64,000 bases of DNA from Pseudomonas sp. B33.4 (GTDB lineage Bacteria > Pseudomonadota > Gammaproteobacteria > Pseudomonadales > Pseudomonadaceae): the NCBI RefSeq assembly GCF_034555375.1, contig NZ_CP140706.1, positions 3,959,001 through 4,023,000 of the forward strand. Reading direction: 5' to 3'. The position numbers and the translations under genes were made by a program. Below the pieces are notes generated by a model that saw only the letters and a list, made by a program, of their open reading frames with translations, had not been told where the DNA came from and did not search any database. Positions 34,933-43,208 of the stretch are shown piece by piece. Each line of letters starts with the position of its first letter. The stretch's first letter is position 1.

Positions 34933-35022
34933 TGTAGGAGTGAGCCTGCTCGCGATAGCGGTGTGTCAGGCAGCAGTGGTGCTGTATTTACCGACCTCAT
35001 CGCGAGCAGGCTCACTCCTACA
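34933..35022. repeat. REPIN
   Basis: Inverted pair of GTAGGAGTGAGCCTGCTCGC / GCGAGCAGGCTCACTCCTAC just after the binding-protein gene. Confidence 0.85.
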
Positions 35023-35137
35023 ATGGTTCGGTGTTGTAACAGAAAGAATTAATGATTTCCCGTTCACGCAGCGCCTTACCACCGCTGCACCCTGCTATGA
35101 ACGGCCTCACCTGGCTCCCTCGGCTCAGGTGAATTCT

Positions 35138-35164
35138 CAGGCGCCCTCGGGCGCCTTTTTTTGT
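35138..35164. terminator. Intrinsic terminator
   Basis: GGCGCCC TC GGGCGCC followed by TTTTTTT at 35140-35163. It ends the plus-strand polyamine transport operon; the facing thpR gene ends at 35169. Confidence 0.93.
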
Positions 35165-35168
35165 GCCT

Positions 35169-35690
35169 TCAGATCAGCGGCCAATCTTGCAGAATCCGAT
35201 AACGGCCCTTGTGCGATTCGAACAGGGCGAAGCGTTCGGCACGCAGGAAAAACTCCGGCGGCGTAGCGGATTCCGGCTCCGGCGCACGGTACTCACGGGC
35301 CAGCGTCAGGTGCGGGCGAAACTCGCGTGGCGTCTCTTCAAAGCCAAACGGCAACATCGCCTGCTCCAGCGCATAGACCAAGCGCAACAACGTCTGCGGC
35401 GCCTGCACGGGCGCCAGCGACAACACCCCGGCGCGATGCCAGACCTGCAAGCGATCCAGCGAAATCTTTAACGCCTCTCCCGGTGTGCGCACTTGCCCGG
35501 CCGCCTCGCAGACTTCGTTGATCTGCGCCAATGGCACCGCGCCGAGAAACAGCAGCGTTAGATGAAAGTTGTCCGCCGGCACCGGCTTACCGGTGCGCAA
35601 ACCCAACTCCCCTCGCCATTGAGCAATCGCCTTGCGCTGCGCAGATGGGCAATCGAGGGCGAAAAACAGTCGCTTTGTCTCAACAGTCAT
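35169..35690 (-). CDS. thpR: RNA 2',3'-cyclic phosphodiesterase ThpR
   Basis: A 173-residue 2H phosphoesterase (LigT family). The two HxT motifs are NFHLTLLFLG (residue ~42) and FRPHLTLAREY (~127). Opens the 2',3'-cyclic phosphate at RNA ends. Normal length for the family. Single gene, convergent with the transporter operon. Confidence 0.92.
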   Translation of the reverse strand: MTVETKRLFFALDCPSAQRKAIAQWRGELGLRTGKPVPADNFHLTLLFLGAVPLAQINEVCEAAGQVRTPGEALKISLDRLQVWHRAGVLSLAPVQAPQTLLRLVYALEQAMLPFGFEETPREFRPHLTLAREYRAPEPESATPPEFFLRAERFALFESHKGRYRILQDWPLI

Positions 35691-35798
35691 GGCCCTGCTC
35701 CCCTGTTCATCGTGATCCGCCGGATTCTACACAGCCTGATCTGACGACTCGTGACAGGAAGCTATAGTTCAAGGATTGCCATCAAACCGGAGGCCGCC

Positions 35799-35993
35799 AT
35801 GCGCGAGATCCTCAGCAAAGAACCGTGGTGGGCGCGCCCACCCAATCCCGGGCAGGAAGAGAAGGAACTGGAATGGGGCTGGCTGGTGCATTACAGCGAG
35901 GGTGAGCCGCGTTTCGAGTTCGTCCGTGAACGCCCGACGGACGAGCAGATCCGCAACCGTAAAAGCTGTCGCATCACCCCTTCAGCCGAGTGA
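35799..35993 (+). CDS. Small conserved hypothetical protein
   Basis: A 64-residue acidic and aromatic protein (MREILSKEPWWARPPNPGQE...). GGAGG lies 5 nt before the ATG. No signal peptide or membrane segment. Good ribosome site and GC-rich codon use support it being real; function unknown. Confidence 0.65.
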   Translation: MREILSKEPWWARPPNPGQEEKELEWGWLVHYSEGEPRFEFVRERPTDEQIRNRKSCRITPSAE

Positions 35994-36014
35994 ACACAGC
36001 CAGTGAGCACTAAT

Positions 36015-36108
36015 CCTGTGGGAGCGAGCCTGCTCGCGAAAGCGGAGTATCAGTGACCTTTTTGTCGACTGACACACTGCATTCGCGAGCAGGCTCGCTC
36101 CCACAGGG
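36015..36108. repeat. REPIN
   Basis: Inverted pair of TGTGGGAGCGAGCCTGCTCG and its complement between convergent genes. Confidence 0.85.
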
Positions 36109-36150
36109 TTTTGTGGTGAAGCATGAATCTTGTCCATTCCAAAATCGGGT

Positions 36151-36504
36151 TCAGGACTCAAGAATATTTTTAAAGCCACCAAAGATCATCCGCTGGCCAT
36201 CAAACCCCATCGGGTTGACGTCCGGTTGCATGCGCGGATCTTCCATCATTTTGCCCATGCCAGCGTCGCGAGTGGCCTTGTCGGGCCAGATCAGCCAGCC
36301 GGCCGATACCGTCTCACCCTCCTTGAGTTTGACCGCCATCGGGAATGAGGTGACTTTGCCTTCCGGCACGTCATCACCCCAGCACTGAACCACGTCCTGA
36401 GCACCGTATTCTTTGAACAATTTGGCGGCGATTTCACAGTGCTTTTTGTACTGCTCAAGATTGGCAGTCGGCACCGGCGCTACAAAAATATCGATGTAAG
36501 CCAT
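36151..36504 (-). CDS. DUF1428 family protein (YbaA-like)
   Basis: A 117-residue dimeric alpha-beta barrel type protein; MAYIDIFVAPVPTANLEQYK and the C-terminal MGFDGQRMIFGGFKNILES are typical of DUF1428. AGGAG is well spaced from the ATG at 36504. Role unknown, sometimes linked to RNA or stress. Starts 2 bp after the lipoprotein gene's stop, so the two are probably one transcript. Confidence 0.88.
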   Translation of the reverse strand: MAYIDIFVAPVPTANLEQYKKHCEIAAKLFKEYGAQDVVQCWGDDVPEGKVTSFPMAVKLKEGETVSAGWLIWPDKATRDAGMGKMMEDPRMQPDVNPMGFDGQRMIFGGFKNILES

Positions 36505-36506
36505 GA

Positions 36507-37589
36507 TCACTCTCCTTGCACGTTGGGTTCGATCTGCTGGTTAGTCGATTGCGGCGGCTGCCATTCGACAGAATTCACGCCCAAGCCGACCGACGGTTCC
36601 TCACCCTCACCCAGATTGCGCTCGACCTGTGCGGCCATGTGCAGCGTGCCGGCCATCACCCCGGTTGTCGGGTTCTGCACCAGTTTCAGCCAGGCCTTGT
36701 CGAAGGTGCTGCCCAGGCTGCTGCGGATCAACGCTTCACTGTCGGGCCGGTCATTGGCCTGGATGATCGCGCGAATGCCGGCGACACCGACCGAGATCAG
36801 CCCTCCAGCCAGTTTCCCCGCCGCGGCCGCTACAGCACTGGCGGCCCCGCGCGGCGCCATTTCCGCTTCCATCCGCTGACTGGCGCGCTTGGCCACCGGG
36901 GCCATGCCGGCATCGGTCGAGGCAATGCCCTTGGCGCCGCCGTCAGTGTGGATCTTGTCGATCAGCGCGGCATAGGCCGGCAAGGTGTTCAATGGTTCCG
37001 TGCTGATCACTTGAAACAACGAAGCATCCCGCGCTGGCGGCGGGCCCAGTGCAATGGCGGGGACTTTCTGCAAACGCCCGTTGAGCTGAGCGACAGGCAC
37101 ACCATGACGCTGGGCGATGAGCGGCATCTGCTGCGCCATCAACTGCGCATAGAACGCCGTCGCCTGCCCCAGAATTGCATCCGGATCGATTTCCACCGCC
37201 ACCGGCGCCAGCACCCTTTCCTGATATTGCTCAAGCAGATACGCCGCCAGTCGCTTGGCCGAGGCGTCCTGCTCGCCGCCGGCATTGATCGTGTACCAAC
37301 TGACCTTCATCGACAGCCATTCCTGGGTCCAGTAGCTGCTGAACCACGGGATGAAATTTTCTTCAGTTTGCTGATAGACCCGAGTGCGCCAATGTTCCAT
37401 TGAGCCACGGGCAAACACTTTGACTTGCTCGGTGGACTGCTGCGAAACGCTGACAATTTCCCGGTCGATCTGCTGCCACGTGGCCGGTGAGACAAAAACG
37501 GCCTGCGGCGCTGACACCGGGGCCCGCGCCGAAGTGGCGCAGCCGGACAGCAACAACAGTGCGGCGACGAGCAACGCACGCGGGTTCAC
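36507..37589 (-). CDS. Putative lipoprotein, unknown function
   Basis: A 360-residue protein with lipobox LLLLSGCATS at residues ~12-21 (Cys17 lipidated). The mature protein is mainly helical and soluble, with a Gly/Ala segment near residues 235-265 (GAASAVAAAAGKLAGGLISV). No family recognised. Upstream and probably co-transcribed with the DUF1428 gene. Confidence 0.8.
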   Translation of the reverse strand: MNPRALLVAALLLLSGCATSARAPVSAPQAVFVSPATWQQIDREIVSVSQQSTEQVKVFARGSMEHWRTRVYQQTEENFIPWFSSYWTQEWLSMKVSWYTINAGGEQDASAKRLAAYLLEQYQERVLAPVAVEIDPDAILGQATAFYAQLMAQQMPLIAQRHGVPVAQLNGRLQKVPAIALGPPPARDASLFQVISTEPLNTLPAYAALIDKIHTDGGAKGIASTDAGMAPVAKRASQRMEAEMAPRGAASAVAAAAGKLAGGLISVGVAGIRAIIQANDRPDSEALIRSSLGSTFDKAWLKLVQNPTTGVMAGTLHMAAQVERNLGEGEEPSVGLGVNSVEWQPPQSTNQQIEPNVQGE

Positions 37590-37677
37590 GGTTGAGATTT
37601 CCTTTTAAAGGGCGGAAGCAGATTTGAGTATAGGTGTGGGTGCAAGGCCGCTTGTCCGGTTTGGCTGGACTGGCCTC

Positions 37678-37741
37678 TTCGCGAGCAGGCTCGCTCCCAC
37701 AGGGGAATGCGTTTCAAAGTGGGAGCGAGCCTGCTCGCGAA
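37678..37741. repeat. REP inverted pair
   Basis: CGCGAGCAGGCTCGCTCCCA and complement separated by ~20 bp, between divergent genes. Confidence 0.85.
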
Positions 37742-37874
37742 GGGGCCATCAGCAACACCACTAAAAACCGAACCATCACTGCCATCGATATTCACCATCG
37801 CCACGATTGCCTTCCGCCCACCGCCCATCAAAGGCACGATTGGCTCATCCGAAACACAACGAGGAGTTCACAAC

Positions 37875-38150
37875 ATGATTCACACCCACGTCACACTCTC
37901 CGTGAGTTTCCCGGTGTTCGGCAGCAACTATTACGACCAGCACGTCGTGTCGCACAAAGCGCAGGCACTGGTGTTCAACGAAGATTTCGAAGATTTGCTG
38001 ATGCCCGCCGCGACTAATCATTTCAGTAATGAAGTGGTCGGCATCAACGATCAATTCCGTTTTCTGAGCGACATTCTCGCCACCCATTTGCTGGACATCG
38101 AGGCCTCCGTGCCTGCGCGATCCAGCGTCCGGGCGAGCGCTCACTTTTAA
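37875..38150 (+). CDS. Hypothetical protein (91 residues)
   Basis: ATG at 37875 with GAGGAG 9 nt upstream. Sequence MIHTHVTLSVSFPVFGSNYY... has no signal peptide, membrane helix or recognised motif; it looks globular. The frame is open upstream but passes through a REP, so the internal ATG is preferred. Confidence 0.6.
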   Translation: MIHTHVTLSVSFPVFGSNYYDQHVVSHKAQALVFNEDFEDLLMPAATNHFSNEVVGINDQFRFLSDILATHLLDIEASVPARSSVRASAHF

Positions 38151-38263
38151 TTGAGGGGCCAAGCGAAATCGCGAAGGATGCCCTAGGAAAGCTTGCTGAA
38201 TAAAAATTGCTCAGTGGGCCATGTCAATAAGATTGTCTTCGGCCTGACTATGGCTTAAATGAT

Positions 38264-39049
38264 TCAGAGCATATCTTTCCTATATATGACATACGTCAGC
38301 AGTAGGAAAATGATGATTTGGTAAAACAATTTGTAGTTTGCAGAATTTTCGCTTTCTTCTGAATAAGCTCTTGTGCAATCACCATAACCCAAGTGAATAA
38401 CATTGTAATACTCAACAAACTTATCGATATCGTTAAGAGGCGTTTCCTCTTTGTTAACCCTGATCAAAAGATCCGGATCTTTCATAAACTCAATAATCAT
38501 CTTAAGGTGCTTGCTAGCAGCCTCAACTACAAGGTTTCCTTGTGCATCCCTATCAGGCTCTGCCGCTCTGACCCGTGTATCAAAGTCAATAATCTTGCTC
38601 TTGGTCTGGAGCATTTTCTCGGTAAGCGGAATAATTTCCATGGTTGCTTTGAAGAATTCTTCCCGCTGGGACTCTTGAATACAGAGACCGAAATCCTTTG
38701 ACATTTTCGCCACATCAGTTGCCATTTCGGATATAGAAAAAAGCAAAGTCTTGGACGTCGTTATGTCGTATAGATTTACCATCTCCCGATGATAATCGAG
38801 CAGGGTATTCATGTATTTCTGATCGACTGTTTTTTGGCCAAACCCAGGATCTAACTGATTGATATACTCTCTGTCCCGGATGATTCTGATCACCTGCTGC
38901 TGCTTGTACTGTAACTCTGACATGGGTTGATATAACTCGCTTTCCCTGCGACCTATTTTTTCGTTTTCAGGAAAAAATACTTTATCAATAAGTACCTGGG
39001 CGATAGAAATTGCTGCCACCCAGCTACATAACATTATTTTCTTGTTCAC
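38264..39049 (-). CDS. Low-GC membrane-anchored protein, both ends hydrophobic
   Basis: A 261-residue protein with a hydrophobic segment at residues ~5-20 (IMLCSWVAAISIAQVLI) and another at ~240-256 (KLFYQIIIFLLLTYVIY), enclosing a polar helical domain of ~210 residues. It could be a periplasmic or cytosolic domain held by two helices. Lower GC than its surroundings, suggesting transfer. No family recognised. The neighbouring gaps (38151-38263, 39050-39138) hold nothing visible. Confidence 0.65.
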   Translation of the reverse strand: MNKKIMLCSWVAAISIAQVLIDKVFFPENEKIGRRESELYQPMSELQYKQQQVIRIIRDREYINQLDPGFGQKTVDQKYMNTLLDYHREMVNLYDITTSKTLLFSISEMATDVAKMSKDFGLCIQESQREEFFKATMEIIPLTEKMLQTKSKIIDFDTRVRAAEPDRDAQGNLVVEAASKHLKMIIEFMKDPDLLIRVNKEETPLNDIDKFVEYYNVIHLGYGDCTRAYSEESENSANYKLFYQIIIFLLLTYVIYRKDML

Positions 39050-39138
39050 GGATCATCCTTGAAGATGGGTAAAAACCGCCAATGCTACTGAGCAGCCAAT
39101 AACCCGTCCACCCGTGTAACGTTTAAAGATCCAACGAT

Positions 39139-39342
39139 TTAATCACCATCCCGATCACGGTAGTAACGACGCCCGTCGCGGCGATCGTCGCGGTCATCCC
39201 AACGCCGGTCATGGTCGTAGTTGCGGCCATGATCGTGGTCGTAATGCCGGCCATGGTGGTGATCATCATCAAAGTCCGCGACACAGCCGCCGAGCAATAC
39301 GGCGGCGGTCACGGTCAGCAGCATCGTTGTTGCGCGCTTCAT
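39139..39342 (-). CDS. Small His/Asp/Arg-rich lipoprotein
   Basis: A 67-residue product with lipobox VLLGGCVADF (Cys20). The mature ~48 residues are almost wholly His, Asp, Arg, Tyr and Gly (DDDHHHGRHYDHDHGRNYDH), a composition that could bind divalent metal or act as a surface polyelectrolyte. No known family. Confidence 0.7.
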   Translation of the reverse strand: MKRATTMLLTVTAAVLLGGCVADFDDDHHHGRHYDHDHGRNYDHDRRWDDRDDRRDGRRYYRDRDGD

Positions 39343-39585
39343 TCAACACTTCCCTAAAACCAAGGTCTTGACGACGGAATCGGCGACGCTGCCCGCGCCT
39401 TCAGGACGCGGTGCGCGCAGCCGCAGATACGACCGGGCAAAACGCCGTTGATTCACTGGCCACTATCGACCGTTTGTCGCCCTGTTCGCGCTGCCCAAAC
39501 AGCGGCGAAATGCCACCTATACTCCTTGCAACCAAGCCCCACGCAATGGATCTGCGCCCTCAATAACAACAAGCAGAGGTGGACC

Positions 39586-41340
39586 ATGGTCTGGCAGCAA
39601 ATCTACGACCCGTTCGGCAACCCGGTGATCTCCACGCTCATGGCCGCCGTGCCAGTGGTGGTGATGCTCGCGGCACTGGCGTTCTTTCACGTCAAGGCAC
39701 ATTTGGCGGCGCTATTGGCGCTGGCATCGGCGCTACTGATCTCGATCTTTGCCTTTGGCATGCCGGCGAATATGGCTGGTTCCGCCGCGTTGTTTGGTGC
39801 GGCGAATGGCTTGCTGCCAATCGGCTGGATCGTCCTCAACATCATCTTTCTGCATCGCCTGACCACCGAGAACGGCTCGTTCAAAGTGCTGCAGGATTCT
39901 CTCGCACGGATCACCGATGACCGACGTCTGCAGTTGCTGCTGATCGCCTTCTGCTTCGGTGCATTTTTCGAAGGCGCGGCGGGGTTCGGTACGCCGGTAG
40001 CGGTGACCGGGGCGATTCTGATCGGTCTCGGTTTTTCACCGTTGGCCGCGTCGGGTCTGGCGCTGATCGCCAACACCGCGCCGGTGGCATTCGGCGCACT
40101 CGGCACGCCGATCATTACCCTGGCCAAAGTCACCGGGCTGGATGAAATGGAGCTGTCGATGATGGTCGGTCGGCAGTTGCCTTTCTTCTCGGTGCTCGTG
40201 CCGTTCTGGCTGATCTGGGCGTTTGCCGGGTGGCGCAAAATGCTCGAGATCTGGCCGGCGATTCTAGTGGCGGGGGTAAGCTTCGCTGTGCCGCAGTTTC
40301 TGGTGTCGAACTACCACGGGCCGATGCTGGTGGACGTGATCGCCGCGTTGATTTCCATGGCCTGCCTGACGTTGTTTTTAAAGGTGTGGAAACCGGCGAC
40401 CATTCACACCTCGGCAGCTCTTTCAGGGCGAGTCGACAACTCCAAAGTCGAAGAAGAAAAAGTCACCGCCAGCGCCGCGTTCAGCGATCAGGCGCGCCCG
40501 GCGGTGATGCGCGCGTGGATGCCGTGGATCATCCTCACCGTGTTCGTATTTGCCTGGGGTACGCAGGGCTTCAAGAATATTTTTGATGTGCGCCCGGCGA
40601 TCGATCCCGTCACGCACTCGGCCAAACTCGACCCCGCGGGCAAACCGGTGAACGAGGCTAATCCGATCTTCGCGCCGGCGGTGACCTTCACCACCCTGCA
40701 CCTACAGATCGAAAAAGTCCCGCCCGTGGTGGCCGCGCCGAAAGCCGAGGAAGCGGTATACAAATTCACCTGGTTCACCGCCACTGGCAGCGGGATTCTG
40801 CTGGCAGCGATTGTCGGCGGTTTGCTGATGGGCTACTCGATTCCGCAACTGATCAGGCAATACCTGCGCACGTTGTGGGTGGTGCGGTTTTCGCTGATCA
40901 CCATTGCGGCGATGTTGGCGCTGGGGTTCCTCACGCGCTACTCGGGGCTCGACGCGACCATGGGCCTGGCGTTTGCGGCGACGGGGATTTTCTACCCGAT
41001 GTTCGGCACGTTGCTCGGTTGGCTGGGTGTCGCGTTGACCGGGTCGGATACCGCGTCGAACGTGTTGTTTGGTGGTTTGCAGCGAGTCACCTCGGAACAG
41101 CTCGGCATCAGTCCGGTGCTGATGGCAGCGGCGAACAGTTCCGGTGGGGTAATGGGCAAAATGGTCGATGCGCAATCGATTGTGGTCGCCTCCACGGCGA
41201 CACGCTGGTACGGGCATGAGGGCGAGATTCTGCGCTATGTGTTCTTCCACTCGATTGTGTTGGCGATTCTGGTCGGCGGGCTGGTGACGTTGCAGGCGTA
41301 TGTGGCGCCGTTTACCTCTATGGTGGTGGGCGGGCATTAG
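39586..41340 (+). CDS. lldP: L-lactate permease family transporter (LldP)
   Basis: A 584-residue polytopic transporter of the LctP family, which imports lactate or glycolate with protons. Signatures: FFEGAAGFGTPVAVTGAILI and ANTAPVAFGALGTPIITLAK in the first half, GSDTASNVLFGGLQ and AANSSGGVMGKMVDAQSIVV near the end. It is ~30 residues longer than typical because of a loop at ~330-400 (DVRPAIDPVTHSAKLDPAGK...). ATG at 39586 has AGAGGTGG upstream. No lld dehydrogenase genes are adjacent, so it may serve another 2-hydroxy acid. Confidence 0.9.
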   Translation: MVWQQIYDPFGNPVISTLMAAVPVVVMLAALAFFHVKAHLAALLALASALLISIFAFGMPANMAGSAALFGAANGLLPIGWIVLNIIFLHRLTTENGSFKVLQDSLARITDDRRLQLLLIAFCFGAFFEGAAGFGTPVAVTGAILIGLGFSPLAASGLALIANTAPVAFGALGTPIITLAKVTGLDEMELSMMVGRQLPFFSVLVPFWLIWAFAGWRKMLEIWPAILVAGVSFAVPQFLVSNYHGPMLVDVIAALISMACLTLFLKVWKPATIHTSAALSGRVDNSKVEEEKVTASAAFSDQARPAVMRAWMPWIILTVFVFAWGTQGFKNIFDVRPAIDPVTHSAKLDPAGKPVNEANPIFAPAVTFTTLHLQIEKVPPVVAAPKAEEAVYKFTWFTATGSGILLAAIVGGLLMGYSIPQLIRQYLRTLWVVRFSLITIAAMLALGFLTRYSGLDATMGLAFAATGIFYPMFGTLLGWLGVALTGSDTASNVLFGGLQRVTSEQLGISPVLMAAANSSGGVMGKMVDAQSIVVASTATRWYGHEGEILRYVFFHSIVLAILVGGLVTLQAYVAPFTSMVVGGH

Positions 41341-41361
41341 GGCGGCCATACACCTATCCAA

Positions 41362-41453
41362 TGTGGGAGCGAGCCTGCTCGCGAAGACGTCCGGTCTGCC
41401 AGTGAAGATATTGGCTGTGCCGGCCTCTTCGCGAGCAGGCTCGCTCCCACAGG
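41362..41453. repeat. REPIN
   Basis: Inverted pair of TGTGGGAGCGAGCCTGCTCG and its complement after the permease gene. Confidence 0.85.
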
Positions 41454-41631
41454 GATTTGTGTCGGGTCAGGCAATTGATGAGCCACCTGCATAACTCTAT
41501 AGCGAAAATCCGCAAAAACCTTTTCCTCTCATCAGCAGTCACTCCATAACGAGACCGGCGATGACGCTGGCTGCCCGCTTGGGCCATCCACGACCCTGCT
41601 GCCCTGATGAAGAGAGAAAAGGAATCGAACC

Positions 41632-42255
41632 ATGACGATTTCCCGACGCAGATTTCTGATCCTCGGCGCCGTGACCGCTACTGCCTTCGCGATGCCACCG
41701 TTTATCAGCCTCAAGGCCTACGCGGCCACTCTGGAGCAATCGGCCATGAGCAAAGTGACGATCAATGTCAACGGCCAGCCGCGCGAGCTGGATGTCGACA
41801 CACGCACTACCCTGCTCGATGCCCTGCGCGAACACCTGCAACTGACCGGCACTAAAAAAGGCTGCGACCACGGCCAGTGCGGCGCCTGCACGGTGATCGC
41901 CGATGGCCGGCGGATCAATTCCTGCCTGACGTTAGCGGTGATGCACGAAGGCAGCGAAGTCACCACCATTGAAGGCCTCGGTATGCCTGACAAGCTGCAC
42001 CCGATGCAAGCCGCGTTTATCAAGCACGACGGCTATCAGTGTGGTTATTGCACGCCCGGGCAAATCTGTTCGGCGGTGGCGGTGATCAAAGAAATCCGCG
42101 ACGGTATTCCCAGCCATGTCAGTGAAAGCCTCACCGAGGCGCCGCAGTTGATCGCCAGCGAATTTCAGGAACGCATGAGCGGCAATATCTGCCGCTGCGG
42201 CGCCTACTCGAACATCATCGAAGCCATCACTGAAGTTGCGGAGGTGCCGGCATGA
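41632..42255 (+). CDS. paoA: Aldehyde oxidoreductase Fe-S subunit with Tat signal (PaoA-like)
   Basis: A 207-residue xanthine-oxidase-family small subunit. N-terminal Tat signal [18 protein letters not shown]; plant-type [2Fe-2S] motif [11 protein letters not shown] (residue ~83) and second cluster motif [14 protein letters not shown] with CRCG. The periplasmic E. coli PaoABC aldehyde oxidase has the same design. AAGGAA precedes the ATG. Overlaps the next gene by 4 bp. Confidence 0.93.
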   Translation: MTISRRRFLILGAVTATAFAMPPFISLKAYAATLEQSAMSKVTINVNGQPRELDVDTRTTLLDALREHLQLTGTKKGCDHGQCGACTVIADGRRINSCLTLAVMHEGSEVTTIEGLGMPDKLHPMQAAFIKHDGYQCGYCTPGQICSAVAVIKEIRDGIPSHVSESLTEAPQLIASEFQERMSGNICRCGAYSNIIEAITEVAEVPA

Positions 42256-43208
42256 GACCGTTCAATTACAGCCGTGCCGACTCCCCCGCCGCAGCCGCCG
42301 CACAAGCTGCGCAAGTCGAAGGTGCGCGATTTATCGCCGGCGGCACCAACCTGCTGGATTTGATGAAACTCGACATCGAAACGCCGCTGCACCTGATCGA
42401 CGTCAATCACCTCGGGCTGGACCAGATCGAGGCCACGCCCGAAGGCGGATTGCGCATTGGCGCGCTGGTGCGCAACACCGATCTGGCGGCCGACGCGCGC
42501 GTCAGAAAAGATTACGCCTTGCTCTCCCGCGCCCTGCTCGCCGGGGCTTCCGGGCAGTTGCGCAACATGGCGAGCACCGCCGGCAACCTGCTGCAACGCA
42601 CGCGCTGCCCGTACTTCTACGACACCAATCAGGCCTGCAACAAACGCCAACCCGGCAGTGGTTGTGCAGCCATTGCCGGGGTCAGTCGGCAACTGGGGAT
42701 TATCGGCGTCAGCGACGCCTGCATCGCCACCCACCCGAGTGATATGGCAATCGCCATGCGGGCCTTCGATGCGCAGATTGAAACTGTCAAACCTGACGGC
42801 AGCACTCGCAGCATCGCCATGGCTGATTTTCATCAATTGCCGGGCACCACGCCGAACATTGAAACCAGCCTCACGCCTGGCGAGTTCATCACCTCGGTGA
42901 CGTTGCCTGCGCCCGTCGGCGGCACCCACGTTTATCACAAGGTGCGTGATCGCTCCTCCTACGCGTTTGCGCTGGTCTCGGTCGGTCTGATCCTGCAAAA
43001 GGACGGCAGCGGTCGCGTCGCCGTCGGCGGTATTGCGCCGAAGCCGTGGCGGGTTGAAGCCGCCGAAGCGCTGCTGCCAAAAGGCGCCAAAGCCGTCAGC
43101 GAACGTCTGCTCGACGGCGCCACCCCGACCCACGACAACCAATTCAAACTGACCCTGGTCGAGCGCACGCTCGGTTCGGTGTTGGCGCAAGCGAGGGATG
43201 AAGCATGA
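42252..43208 (+). CDS. paoB: Aldehyde oxidoreductase FAD-binding subunit (PaoB-like)
   Basis: A 318-residue FAD subunit: [13 protein letters not shown] and [20 protein letters not shown] bind FAD. An extra Cys pattern (RCPYFYD, QACNKR, SGCAAI) is as in E. coli PaoB, which carries a [4Fe-4S] cluster unusual for the family. Overlaps both neighbours by 4 bp. Confidence 0.92.
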   Translation: MRPFNYSRADSPAAAAAQAAQVEGARFIAGGTNLLDLMKLDIETPLHLIDVNHLGLDQIEATPEGGLRIGALVRNTDLAADARVRKDYALLSRALLAGASGQLRNMASTAGNLLQRTRCPYFYDTNQACNKRQPGSGCAAIAGVSRQLGIIGVSDACIATHPSDMAIAMRAFDAQIETVKPDGSTRSIAMADFHQLPGTTPNIETSLTPGEFITSVTLPAPVGGTHVYHKVRDRSSYAFALVSVGLILQKDGSGRVAVGGIAPKPWRVEAAEALLPKGAKAVSERLLDGATPTHDNQFKLTLVERTLGSVLAQARDEA

